DNA of 64,000 nt from NCBI RefSeq assembly GCF_003664995.1, contig NZ_JFHL01000007.1, forward strand, positions 1 to 64,000. The letters run 5' to 3'. Both the position numbers and the translations under genes were made by a program. This DNA comes from Mesotoga sp. BH458_6_3_2_1. Lineage in GTDB: Bacteria; Thermotogota; Thermotogae; Petrotogales; Kosmotogaceae. Under the pieces are notes generated by a model. The model searched no databases, was not told where the DNA came from, and saw only the letters and a program-made list of their open reading frames with translations. Below, one piece after another: positions 17,346-26,053 of the stretch (position 1 is the stretch's first letter; each line of letters opens with the position of its first letter).

Positions 17346-18228
17346 TTGTTGAAAGAACATCGTGGCATTTTTGAACTCGTTGACCTGAATTCGTGGAGGG
17401 AATTAGGAGTGGCCGCGCCCGGAAGAAATGAGAAGTACTGGTTTGTCAATCATTTTGGCGAGGAGTGGCTCTTTAAGATACCGAAAGTGGGAACAACAGA
17501 ACATGTATCTGAGAAACTGGCTTATGAAATTGCTAAGCTTGTTGGAATTGAAGCTGCGTAGACTGAGTTTGCAACATATAAGGGGAGACTCGGTACAGTT
17601 AGTAAGAACTTCGTAGAAGTCGATAAGGGAGAGAACCTGATAGAGATGTTGGATCTGATTCAAAAGATGCAACCAGGATATGATCCCGAATTAATGAAAG
17701 ATACGTTGACAGGTAGAGAGTATTCTCTGGAGCTTGTAATAGACGTAATCCGGGCAACAAGGAAAGCACTTACTGCAGTATTTAATTTTTGATGCTTTGA
17801 TAGGCAACAGCGATAGACACCATGGGAACTGGGGAATAATATATAGTGGTCTCGGAGAAACAAGAATGGCACCTTCATATGATCACAGTGCATCGCTTTG
17901 TTCGAAGATAAGGGAAGAGGACATTGAGAATATTCTGAAGGACAGGAGACGCTTCATGGCAAATGTTGAAACGAAGGCAAAGTCACTATTGGTATTCTCT
18001 GGAAAAAGAAAAGTCACACACAAAGAATTGCTCACTCACATAAGAGACAATTTTGCTGACAGTGAGTTAGTTAGTACAATACTTGGCATGGCAAGCAAGA
18101 TTAACAGAACCAACGCGAATGCTATAATTGATCGAGTACCTTGCGAGATACTTAGCAGAACAACGAAAGACTTATTGCTGGAACTGATTATCGCAAAAAG
18201 GCAACTGGTAGAGGAAGTGTTTGGATGA
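17346..18228 (+). pseudogene. HipA-like kinase, broken by a nonsense codon and a frameshift
   Basis: Read through its lesions, this encodes a HipA-C-type protein kinase. The opening is LKEHRGIFELVDLNSWRELG and a nucleotide-binding region follows. The catalytic loop is LIGNSDRHHGNWG (Asp and Asn of the kinase) and the metal-binding motif is SYDHSASL, after which a helical C-terminal lobe completes the protein. Two lesions are visible. An in-frame TAG lies at 17559-17561 (after GIEAA), and a frame change falls at a run of five T near 17786-17790. Removing one T there restores VFNFDALIGNSDRHHGNWG. The gene has a strong ribosome binding site and its 3' end overlaps the HipA-N gene by 4 bp. It is either a decayed toxin or, less likely, two sequencing errors. 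Confidence 0.75.
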
Positions 18229-18569
18229 GAAAAGCAGTGCTGTATTATAGAGCAGAACCAGACAGGAAGATTCCCATTGGATTCTTGGTTTTTGATGGGA
18301 AACATTATTCATTCGAATATGATGAGACTGCTCTGAAGAACTCAGAGACTTCAAGCTTGATCGACATCCTACCGTTTAGTAGGCAGACTGTCACATATAG
18401 CAACAAGCTTTTTCCTTTCTTCTCGAGACGTTTACCAGATAAGAAGAGAAGGGACTACCATACCATTCTTGATAGATTTGGGATCAGGAACAATGCTGAG
18501 CTTGAGCTTCTATTTGTTAACAACGGCAGATTACCGACCGATAACTTCGAGATTACCGAGATCAGATAG
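18225..18569 (+). CDS. HipA N-terminal-domain-like protein (HipS/HipN-like)
   Basis: The 114-residue protein resembles the N-subdomain 1 of HipA: a short beta strand opening (RKAVLYYR), GFLVFDGKHYSFEYDETALKN, and a LFPFFSRRLPD segment like the LFPFF-LLPE motif of HipA N-domains. In HipBST-like systems this domain is a separate small protein that restrains the kinase; here it follows the kinase gene with an ATGA overlap. It is intact while the kinase is broken, as expected if the toxin decayed first. No HipB-like DNA-binding gene is adjacent. Confidence 0.6.
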   Translation: MRKAVLYYRAEPDRKIPIGFLVFDGKHYSFEYDETALKNSETSSLIDILPFSRQTVTYSNKLFPFFSRRLPDKKRRDYHTILDRFGIRNNAELELLFVNNGRLPTDNFEITEIR

Positions 18570-18574
18570 TCTTC

Positions 18575-19334
18575 AAAAGAACCTTCTGTTCTGACAATGT
18601 GCTGTTCCCTTAACCAAAATTCTCGACGCGCATCATCGGAACGAAAGATCCGCGCTAAGCTTAAGAATCACGAACCGCTGATCGTTTGGAAACAACCTTG
18701 TCCGTCAACGGTCCTCCGTCCTCCGAATTAGCCACACTCGTCTGAACTTGCTTCAGCATCTTGTTCTTTCTAACCCGATTTTCTTAACCCGTTCCTAGTA
18801 ACCCGCTCTTCTGTTTCACACCCGATCCTATTAACCCGATTCTCATAACCCGATTCTCATAACCCGGTTTTCTTAACCCGTTCTTAGTAACCCGATCCTA
18901 GAATCCACTCTTCTGCCCTCAAAGCGGAACTGGCCGCACGAAGTGCGACTGGCCACCGAAGGTGACTGGCCTGCGTTACCAGACTGGCTCCGAAAAGTTC
19001 TCTCTTCTCTCGTGAGCGCAGCGAACCTCTCCGCAATGCTCTTTCTCAAAGGTCTTTGTTTGCCCGCAAAGCGGTACTGAAGGTGACTGGCCTGTGTCAG
19101 CAGACTGGCTCATTTTGCCTCCTGGCGTGTAAGCGCCAGCATCACTTCCCGACGAAGTCGGCGTCACTTCCCCGGATGATCCTGCGGGCATCACTTCCTC
19201 GCGCCAGCGAGCCTCACTTCTACAAAGGTTCTTCGCCAGCCTTGCGTCCACTGATGCTCCTCAGTGCATTGCGTCCCGGCACGGTCTTTGCCGGCATTGC
19301 GTCTTTCAATTTATCTTCCTAATTCTTGTGTCCG
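18575..19334. repeat. repeat field with the longest R3 chain
   Basis: 18700-18730 is a GTCAACGGTCCTCCGTCCTCCG motif. 18760-18900 is a run of short AACCCGNTTCT-type repeats (CATAACCCGATTCT and variants). 18907-19305 is a long R3 chain with at least nine different hairpins and all three linker classes. No gene is seen. Confidence 0.7.
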
Positions 19335-19355
19335 TTTCGTATGGGAACGAATCTA

Positions 19356-19380
19356 TGCTAATATAGTTTCATAGTGAAAC
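19356..19380 (+). promoter_or_regulatory. extended -10 plus GTTTCA-TAG-TGAAAC palindrome
   Basis: TG-C-TAATAT (19356-19364) is followed at once by the perfect palindrome GTTTCATAGTGAAAC (19366-19380). That places a probable operator on the transcription start of the next gene. Confidence 0.45.
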
Positions 19381-19396
19381 GCAAGGAGATGGTCGT

Positions 19397-20560
19397 GTGG
19401 ATTCGGACGAGTTAGTTCAGTCACTTGAAGAGGTGCAGAAAAGGAAGGAAATGGAGCTCCCGTCGAGACTGAGGCCTTACTTCGACAAAATAGAGATGAA
19501 GAACAGGGCAGTCCTTGTCTTTGGGCCAAGAGGGGTTGGGAAAACCACTTTCCTTCTGAACAGATTTAGGGAGAGAAGAGTACTCTACGTTTCGGCCGAC
19601 AATCCTCTCGTTTCTACTAGTGACATATGGAGTATAGCAAAGACGGCCTTCGTAAGGGGTTATGAGGGGATAGTTGTGGATGAAGCTCACTACGCAAAAG
19701 ACTGGAGCATCCATCTTAAGGCCCTCTACGATTCCTATCCAGGAAAGCTTGTAATAGCTAGCGATAGCAGCAGCCTAGTATTAAGACAGGGGATCGCAGA
19801 TCTGTCAAGAAGATTCTCCAGGGTTCAAATCCCTCTAATGTCTTTGAGAGAATACATATTTCTTAGAGACGGAACACTTTTGCCACAACTAGAACCATTC
19901 TCTCCTGAGCCTTCGTCAGTTAAAGAGATAATGAACGGTACAAACGTACTTGCCACTTTTGAAGAGTATCTTGAGCGGGGATTCAGGCCGTCTTACATGG
20001 AATGGGACTTTCGAGAGCAAATAGAACACAGTATCGAAAAAACACTACATGGAGATGTCCCTTTCTTCGTTCCCCAAATCTCAGATATTCACTTCAGGCT
20101 AATGAATGCCGTTGTTGGGTTCTTGGCGATTTCAAAAGTACCAACATTGAACATTGAGAGAATGTGTAGAGACTGGGGTATAGGGAAGAGAAAGCTCTAT
20201 GAACTTCTTACTGTAATGAACGCGACAGGAGTAATCAGAATAGTATATAGAGAAAACGATAATCGAACCTTCTCCAAGGGTGAGAAAATATTCTTTGGCG
20301 ACCCTGCTTTCTACTCAATTGGTACAGGAAATATTGGAACAAGAAGAGAAGCCTTTGTGGCACAATCCTTCGAAGATGCTGGTAGAAAAGTCTTTGCATG
20401 TGCGGATGAGCGAAACGGAGATTTCTCTGTAGATGGAAAGATTATTGAAGTGGGAGGAAGGAGCAAAAAACCAAAGAAAGCGGAGTTCGTAATAAGAGAC
20501 GACACTGATTTGCCCTATTCAAACTCGATTCCTATGTGGACACTTGGCTTTCAATACTGA
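19397..20560 (+). CDS. ATPase, DUF4143-like (second solitary copy)
   Basis: The 387-residue protein has Walker A GPRGVGKTT (about 43-51), Walker B GIVVDEAHYAKDW and a VIASDSSSLVLRQGIADLSRR sensor region. Its C-terminal section IIEVGGRSKKPKKAEFVI is compatible with the nuclease-like fold of DUF4143 proteins. The start is GTG, with AAGGAGATGG upstream. It is shorter than and only distantly similar to the ATPase at 11999. It stands alone, with its own palindromic promoter. Function unknown; a defence or maintenance role is often suggested from context. Confidence 0.7.
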   Translation: MDSDELVQSLEEVQKRKEMELPSRLRPYFDKIEMKNRAVLVFGPRGVGKTTFLLNRFRERRVLYVSADNPLVSTSDIWSIAKTAFVRGYEGIVVDEAHYAKDWSIHLKALYDSYPGKLVIASDSSSLVLRQGIADLSRRFSRVQIPLMSLREYIFLRDGTLLPQLEPFSPEPSSVKEIMNGTNVLATFEEYLERGFRPSYMEWDFREQIEHSIEKTLHGDVPFFVPQISDIHFRLMNAVVGFLAISKVPTLNIERMCRDWGIGKRKLYELLTVMNATGVIRIVYRENDNRTFSKGEKIFFGDPAFYSIGTGNIGTRREAFVAQSFEDAGRKVFACADERNGDFSVDGKIIEVGGRSKKPKKAEFVIRDDTDLPYSNSIPMWTLGFQY

Positions 20561-20564
20561 CATT

Positions 20565-21574
20565 AACTCGTAGTTACCCTGCCGGCTCTCTCTAAGATCC
20601 GCTATACGCTTAAAAACAAGGACCCGCTAAGCGCTGCAACGAAAATAGGGACTGACGATTCTTCTAGCATCTAGACCATTTTTCGCGAAGGACCGTGATC
20701 CTGACCAGGAACATTGTCAGGATGACAGGCAGGACTGTCATCCCGTAGGGTCTGCCCCAATGAGCCGGCCCATATATGCTTCTGTTTGGATTATGTTAAT
20801 GGTCCTATTCCGTCATCCCGTGATGCTTTTGCACGGGATCTATCACCTGAGATCCGCTTTTCGCTGCACGCTGAACGCTATAAGCGAAAATAGGGACTGA
20901 CGATTCTCCTTACGTCCCACTTTTCGAGAGAATCGAGATCCTGGCCTGAAGCATGACAGGATGACTTGATGTGCTTTCACTCCGTATTAAATGTCCGTAA
21001 ATCCACCCTCTTCTGTCAATCCGTAGAGCCTGCCCTGAAATGCCTCAGTTTGTCATCCCGTGATGGGTCTGCACGGGATCTGGTCTTGAAAACGCGGTAC
21101 GGATAGCGATCCTGGCCAGGCGGAGCCTGACTGGCTCCCAAATGCTCCTACGGTCTGTCACATTTTTCCCGTAAAAGGCAGAAATTCCAACCAGGACCTT
21201 TTTCGGGCGAACAGCCGTTCGCCCCTACAAAAGAATCGCATAATCGTCTGACATTATCATCCCGTAGAGGCTGACTTGCTTAACGCCTCTTCTGTCATCC
21301 CGTGACGCTTTTGCACGGGATCTGGTCTTACGAGAGCCTAGACCCGACTCTTATGCTATTTTCGCTCTTCTCAGAGAACGGAGAACCATTGCTAGCAAGT
21401 TCCTCATATTGAATGAAGATCCCCGTTACGATAATGAAAATACGGAGTCTGAAAAACGTTGTCGGAGGAGGGGGAACCGTTCAAGCCAGACTCGTTTTAG
21501 CTGAATGAAGAACTATCTTATCGGAATGTAAATAATGGAGTCCCTAAAGGTCAGTCCCGAAATGGAACTAAGCT
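20565..21574. repeat. repeat field (R1, R2, R3, R4, R7)
   Basis: R1 lies at 20641-20687 and 20884-20926, mirror R2 at 20694-20727 and 20936-20967, R2 at 20811-20843, 21056-21085 and 21293-21326, an R3 fragment at 21105-21140, R7 near 21207 and R4 at 21465-21560. No gene is seen. Confidence 0.7.
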
Positions 21575-21576
21575 CT

Positions 21577-22173
21577 CTAATCTTCTATCCACTTGAGAAG
21601 CTCTTCGACTAACTTGTATACCGTCGTGCACGAACACGCGCTATCGGGATCATGCCCGAATGTAATATGCTGTTGATGGCCTTTCTTCGCATTCTCGATT
21701 GCATTTTCTATCATTGCAAAGGTTTTGTCAAAGAGATTGCGATCATTCTTTTCATATTTGCTTCCAAGATGTTTTTCAAGAATTTCACTATACTTGGCTC
21801 TATTTATCTCACGTGTGAAGAATTCGAAATGTAGAATGAACCATATTTCAAAGGCTTGATTTGACCATGCAACGCTTACTCCACTATCACGTGCTTCATC
21901 TATTGCTGGTCCCAGATCAAAGTTGTCCTTGTCAAATACTGCCCATACCGCTGCAATTGATGAATCGGAATCCTTTAGCGAAATAGCTTTCTTCACTAGC
22001 GCTATTGGCTCGGCTGTATTGCTACCTGTTCCGATCACTTCAACTCGAACCTTGCCCAGTCTACCGATTTTCAATCCGAAACTCTTGAAATAATTGACCT
22101 CTGTTTTGGTTCTTCCGCATACAATAACAATCGTATCTTTCGTCTTTCTAGAGCGCCGTTGCTTTCTTTTCAT
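21577..22173 (-). CDS. rloB: RloB-family protein (AbiLii-like)
   Basis: The 198-residue RloB-domain protein has an N-terminal basic stretch, then IVIVCGRTKTEVNYF (the family's TE-NYF motif, with the usual first Glu replaced), AVWAVFDKDNF (the D-x-D of a TOPRIM-like core) and WSNQAFEIWFILHFEF, strongly diagnostic of RloB. It lies 4 bp after the RloA-like ATPase. The pair has the layout of lactococcal AbiL and of RloA/RloB in restriction loci. It probably acts as the effector nuclease of an abortive-infection system. The replacement of the motif-I Glu by Gly is worth checking. Confidence 0.8.
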   Translation of the reverse strand: MKRKQRRSRKTKDTIVIVCGRTKTEVNYFKSFGLKIGRLGKVRVEVIGTGSNTAEPIALVKKAISLKDSDSSIAAVWAVFDKDNFDLGPAIDEARDSGVSVAWSNQAFEIWFILHFEFFTREINRAKYSEILEKHLGSKYEKNDRNLFDKTFAMIENAIENAKKGHQQHITFGHDPDSACSCTTVYKLVEELLKWIED

Positions 22174-22177
22174 ATTT

Positions 22178-23467
22178 CTAGAACCTCATCTTAGGGATAC
22201 CATCAAATTGACCCAGCAAATACGCCTTCTTAAGATTCAGATCCTTTCTTACATTTGTGAAATCAGTGAGTCTATAGAGCGAGCTCTCTCCAAGTTCATT
22301 TTTGTCAACAAACCAGAACTGGTCTCTACGAACTTTCTTGCTTTCGAGGATCAAAGGGTTGTGAGTGTTGCAGATCATTTGAGCGTTCTTAGAATTCTCG
22401 CTAATAGAGTTGAACTTGTCGATAAGCGCCTCTACCAAAAGCGGATGCAGCTTTGAGTCAATTTCGTCGATAAGGATTACCTTGCCGTGAGTCAATGCAT
22501 CAACAACCGGACCGAGGATCTTGAAGAACTTCTTCGTGCCCTCAGATTCAAACTCTCGTAGATCACAAAGGATTTTCGCCTTCTTAGACCTATCGTCGTT
22601 ATACATGTCGTGACTGGTGAACACATCATAACTAAGAAATTTGCTCGTACCATTTCTTCCATCATGCACCTGCGTAATATCGATTTCTAAGTCATTACGC
22701 CTTCCAGTTATATCTTTGAAATAGGTCTCCACATCTTCAAATTCCTCACGCCTAATCTCAAGTCCACTTATTCCCTGGTCGGCTTCACGCATGAAATTAA
22801 CAGTCTTTTCGTAGAGGGCCTTATCTTCGTAAAGCCTGGCTGCAGTGAGAGACGTAGGAAATCTTGACGCATCGATAATTATCAGAGAGCGGAGATAGTT
22901 GAAAACCGTATTCACAAGATCAACAGAGCCAATCTTGTTTATCACCGACAAGAATAAGACGTTAGGATTTGTGAATTCTACGAACTTCTTCAACTCTCCA
23001 TATTTCTTTGTAATCACGATATCTTTCTTCGAGGCGGATTCCCTCAAGAAGATCCTTGTTTCTCTTTCATGGGTAATGAAAAGCCACTCACTGTGAATGC
23101 TGTCCCCTTGAATTTCGAATCCGTATCTGAACTTGCGAGGACCTCCGCTAAACTCAGTAAGAAACTCAATCTCAAACTTGGTTGGTCTTTTCTCCGCGCC
23201 CTCTTTGAAAGCAAAACGATCTGTCTGAAGGCGATAGCTATCATCAAAGGAGTGAAGAAGTATGTCCCGCATCTTTGCTATTCCCTTGAGTAGATTGCTC
23301 TTGCCTCCGGCATTCTTTCCGTAAATGAACGAAGACTTCAGTAGACACCATTTACCTGAAACGAAAGTATTGAGTTCCTGCAATTCCGAGACAGACTCAC
23401 ACTCCATGGAGAAGACGGTTTCATCAAGAAAGGAACGGAAATTCTTAATCGCGAAAGAAACTAACAT
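22178..23467 (-). CDS. rloA: RloA-like AAA ATPase (AbiLi-like)
   Basis: A 429-residue SMC/OLD-type ATPase. The opening is MLVSFAIKNFRSFLDET, Walker A is GKNAGGKSN (residues 50-58), a long helical middle follows, Walker B is VILIDEIDSKLHP, and the H-loop motif is CNTHNP. The start at 23467 is preferred over 23488 because GGAGGTGAGGGG lies directly before it. The neighbour RloB supplies the nuclease-like partner. ATPases of this kind sense infection and release or activate the partner, as established for related two-gene defence systems; that is inference here. Confidence 0.8.
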   Translation of the reverse strand: MLVSFAIKNFRSFLDETVFSMECESVSELQELNTFVSGKWCLLKSSFIYGKNAGGKSNLLKGIAKMRDILLHSFDDSYRLQTDRFAFKEGAEKRPTKFEIEFLTEFSGGPRKFRYGFEIQGDSIHSEWLFITHERETRIFLRESASKKDIVITKKYGELKKFVEFTNPNVLFLSVINKIGSVDLVNTVFNYLRSLIIIDASRFPTSLTAARLYEDKALYEKTVNFMREADQGISGLEIRREEFEDVETYFKDITGRRNDLEIDITQVHDGRNGTSKFLSYDVFTSHDMYNDDRSKKAKILCDLREFESEGTKKFFKILGPVVDALTHGKVILIDEIDSKLHPLLVEALIDKFNSISENSKNAQMICNTHNPLILESKKVRRDQFWFVDKNELGESSLYRLTDFTNVRKDLNLKKAYLLGQFDGIPKMRF

Positions 23468-23538
23468 CCCCTCACCTCCCCGGTACAAAACAAATAGAGA
23501 CTAACGACCATTAATGATAACATCGAAAACTCACCTCT

Positions 23539-23567
23539 AATATATCATATTCGTGATACTTTTACAA
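23539..23567 (-). promoter_or_regulatory. promoter of the rloA-rloB pair
   Basis: On the minus strand: -35 TTGTAA, 17 bp spacer, -10 TATATT with TG one base upstream (extended). It predicts a leader of about 65 nt. Confidence 0.5.
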
Positions 23568-23569
23568 AT

Positions 23570-23990
23570 ACGCATATTAAGACTTAGTATTAGAGTTCTC
23601 ATTCTTTCTGTGAAACGTCTTGCACTGAAAGGAGTTTGGCTAAATGACTCTCTTTAAAGTAATCCTCGACAAAGGACTATGGACCCATCATTATCATTGC
23701 ATCCTAAATCAGCGCTTAATGGTGAAAGACACTCTCCTGAACGTCAAGCACATGGCGCGACCGTGCAAGGGTTGAACTTAAGCGGCGCAATCTCTTTACC
23801 ATACGCTCTTAAGAGTCGTTCCCGTTGGTCGCCCCAAAAACAATTCAATTCTGGCTTGAAATATTTGGATGCATGACAAGCAAGGCTTCCTTAAGTAATT
23901 TCTAGAATGGAGTCCCCAAGAAACAGGCAATCTTGAGAATGGAATAATAGAGTTTGTCTCTATTTTTGTCCTTTCGAATTCTATCAAGCG
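23570..23990. other. non-coding stretch, nothing certain
   Basis: It contains a 43-codon frame at 23644-23775 (+) with AAAGGAG upstream but no recognisable family. It may be a remnant or chance. No repeats of families R1-R8 were seen. Confidence 0.35.
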
Positions 23991-23993
23991 AGT

Positions 23994-24022
23994 CTGACTT
24001 CAAATGCATGCGGTGCTATAAT
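23994..24022 (+). promoter_or_regulatory. promoter of the DUF2442/DUF4160 pair
   Basis: -35 CTGACT, 17 bp spacer, -10 TATAAT with an upstream TG-C (extended -10). The start codon lies 23 bp downstream. Confidence 0.6.
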
Positions 24023-24044
24023 TCACGCAAAGGGAGAGGTGATT

Positions 24045-24323
24045 ATGATAAGAATAGCTCACGCAGTAATTACTGAGGGGTTGAAGTTGAAACTCACCTT
24101 TGGAAATGGAGTATCTGGAACTGTGGAGTTTTCTGAACTGGCTACATCTCCTCTTTTTAGTCCTCTCACGAATGATGAGTTTTTTGAAAACGTTACCATT
24201 GTCAGGGACGGCAGAGCTTTAGCATGGGGAGAAGAGCTTGAGATCTGCGCCGATTCGCTTTTTCTGAGAATAACGGGAAAGCACCCCGAAGATATCTTCC
24301 ATAAATCAAAGGCCGCATTGTGA
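24045..24323 (+). CDS. DUF2442 protein
   Basis: The 92-residue protein of the DUF2442 family shows the pattern KLKLTFGNGVSGTVEFSEL...PLFSPLTNDEFFENVTIVRDGRALAWGEELEICADSLF, in which the WG(E/D)..DICAD-like block is diagnostic. These proteins usually sit next to a DUF4160 gene, as here, and the pair is suspected to be a toxin-antitoxin module. The start ATG at 24045 follows GGGAGAGGTG. The frame is intact. No biochemical function is established. Confidence 0.8.
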   Translation: MIRIAHAVITEGLKLKLTFGNGVSGTVEFSELATSPLFSPLTNDEFFENVTIVRDGRALAWGEELEICADSLFLRITGKHPEDIFHKSKAAL

Positions 24324-24560
24324 ATGCCTGAAATCAGTCGCTTCTATGGAATAACAATCTACATGTACTAAGAAGATCATCTTCCCCCACACTTTCATGC
24401 TCACTATGGTGAACATGAAGCCATCATAGAAATAGAATCGCTGGCAGTCATCGCAGGATCCTTACCCCACAGAGCCCTGGGGCTGGTAATTGAATGGGCT
24501 TCAATGCACCAGAGAGAACTTTCGGCGGCTGGGAAGATGCAAAGGCGCTACAACCTTTGA
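24324..24560 (+). pseudogene. DUF4160 gene with an early in-frame stop
   Basis: The ATG follows the DUF2442 stop codon directly. The translation MPEISRFYGITIYMY, stop, EDHLPPHFHAHYGEHEAIIEIESL...SLPHRALGLVIEWASMHQREL is a full-length DUF4160 protein with the diagnostic PPHFHA-YGE motif. A TAA at 24369-24371 (codon 16) interrupts it; family members have Tyr or Phe there, so a single change from TAT or TAC is enough. It is either a dead toxin-like partner or, less likely, a sequencing error. Confidence 0.75.
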
Positions 24561-25785
24561 GAAAGATAGCACCGCTGAAATAGAAACTCCGTCGCTTTTT
24601 CCAGAGTACATATTTCGTGAATCACTCATACCTTTCTGGGCTTAACTATACGTTACTATTGACGCTCTTTAGAACTACGGATGGCTCCAGCGAAAATAGG
24701 GACTGACCGGTTCCTATGGTCTGTCCCGTTTTTCGCGCCTCTTCGGTCATCCCGTAGAGCCTGTCCTGAATCGTTCCTGTTCAGGACCTTTGCACGGGAT
24801 CTCCCTCTTCAAAACCCGGTTCTCATAACCAGCTCCTAGTTACCCGAATTCCTAACCCGCTCTTCTAACCCGATCCTAGAATCCGCTCTTCCGCCCGGCG
24901 TAGCCGGAACTGGCCTCGCCGTAGGCGAGCCTGGCCAGGCGGAGCCTGACTGGCCTGCGTCAGCAGACATGCATTGAAGATCTTTCCCCGCGAAGCGGGC
25001 ATTGCGTCCTGGGATGATCTTTGCCAGCCCTGCGTCCGCCGATGATCTTCGGCGCATAGCGACTTCTCCTACGGTCTGCCACATTTTTCGCGTAAAATGC
25101 AGACATTTCAACCAAGGCCTTTTCGGGCGAACAGCCGTTCGCCCCTACAAAAGAATCGCATAATCGTCTGACATCGTCATCGCGTAGCATTTCCAATAGG
25201 GTACTGACGGGCTCCTGACGTCTGTCCCCGTCTATTCCAACTCTTGAGAAAACCCTCTGATCGCTGGGAAGACGACGTTGTCCGTCAGCGGTCCACCGTT
25301 CTCCGAAAAGAGCAGACGTCAATGAGGAAAAACTTGCTCTTTCTTCCAGAGGAAGAATCTGTTCTAGGTTAGTCAAAGTGAGATGAAAGAGATGCATGTG
25401 ACGGTGAAAATTTCATCGCCAATCCTATTGGTTTCAACTCTCTCCTTTCTCTCGTGAGCGCAGCGAACCTCTCCGCAATGCTCTTTCTCAAAGGTCTTTG
25501 TTTGCCCTCGAAGCGGAACTGGCCTTTGCGAAGCAAAGACTGGCCACCGAAGGTGACTGGCCTGCGTTAGCAGACTGGCATTGAAGATCTTTCCCCGCGA
25601 AGCGGGCATTGCCTCCTGGCGTGTAAGCGCCAGCATCACTTCCCGACGAAGTCGGCCTCACTTCCCCGGATGATCCTCCGGGCATCACTTCCTCGCGCCA
25701 GCGAGCCTCACTTCTGTTCTTAGCAGATTCCAGACCCGGTTCTTAGCAAGGATTGCTGTCTCCAATTTGCCGAGCCTACAAGTCC
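24561..25785. repeat. repeat field (R1, R2, R3, R7)
   Basis: R1 lies at 24690-24737, R2 at 24749-24803, AACCCGNTNCT-type short repeats at 24815-24885, R3 chains at 24890-25070 and 25505-25725, R7 near 25125 and a GTCAGCGGTCCACCGTTCTCCG motif near 25285. 25440-25500 (CTCGTGAGCGCAGCGAACCTCTC) recurs near 19010 and 27155. No gene is seen. Confidence 0.7.
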
Positions 25786-25789
25786 AAGA

Positions 25790-25798
25790 TGCTATAAT
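25790..25798 (+). promoter_or_regulatory. extended -10 promoter (TGCTATAAT) of the DUF433/DUF5615 pair
   Basis: TG-C-TATAAT lies 18 bp before the start codon, identical to the element at 1956 and 24014. Confidence 0.5.
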
Positions 25799-25816
25799 AT
25801 TCGTGAGGTGTTGACG

Positions 25817-26053
25817 ATGGATTACAAGGACTTCATTCATTCAGATTCAAGAATAATGCTTGGCAAACCAGTAGTAAAGGGAACAAGGATAACTGTCGAG
25901 CACATACTTTCAGAACTTACGGCCGGAATGGAGATTTCTGAAATCGTTGAAGCACATCCTTCACTTGACAAAGAGAAGGTAAGGGCAGCAATCGCTTATG
26001 CTCTTGATGTATTACGCAATGAGGACGTGTACTCTCTTGCCGAAAAGAAGTGA
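25817..26053 (+). CDS. DUF433 antitoxin-like protein
   Basis: The 78-residue protein has the DUF433 pattern HSDSRIMLGKPVVKGTRITVEHILSELTAGMEISEIVEAHPSLDKEKVRAAIAYALD, a helix-turn-helix-like fold common as the partner of DUF5615 PIN-like toxins. The ATG at 25817 follows GAGGTG by 6 nt. The stop overlaps a GTG at 26050 in the arrangement GTGA, which would start the toxin. Likely role: DNA-binding antitoxin. Confidence 0.85.
   Translation: MDYKDFIHSDSRIMLGKPVVKGTRITVEHILSELTAGMEISEIVEAHPSLDKEKVRAAIAYALDVLRNEDVYSLAEKK

Noticed and set aside
18225-18569. HipB-like DNA-binding protein downstream of the HipA-like kinase
   Set aside because: No helix-turn-helix is visible; LFPFFSRRLPD and the strand pattern match the N-terminal subdomain of HipA.
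18907-19305. R3 chains as CRISPR arrays
   Set aside because: The constant linkers are only 8-11 nt, the variable parts are self-complementary hairpins instead of unique spacers, and no cas operon is present (the Cas4-like protein at 51136 belongs to a replication cassette).
23644-23775. 43-codon frame with AAAGGAG upstream
   Set aside because: No recognisable family and no conserved neighbour; kept only as a note in the intergenic entry.
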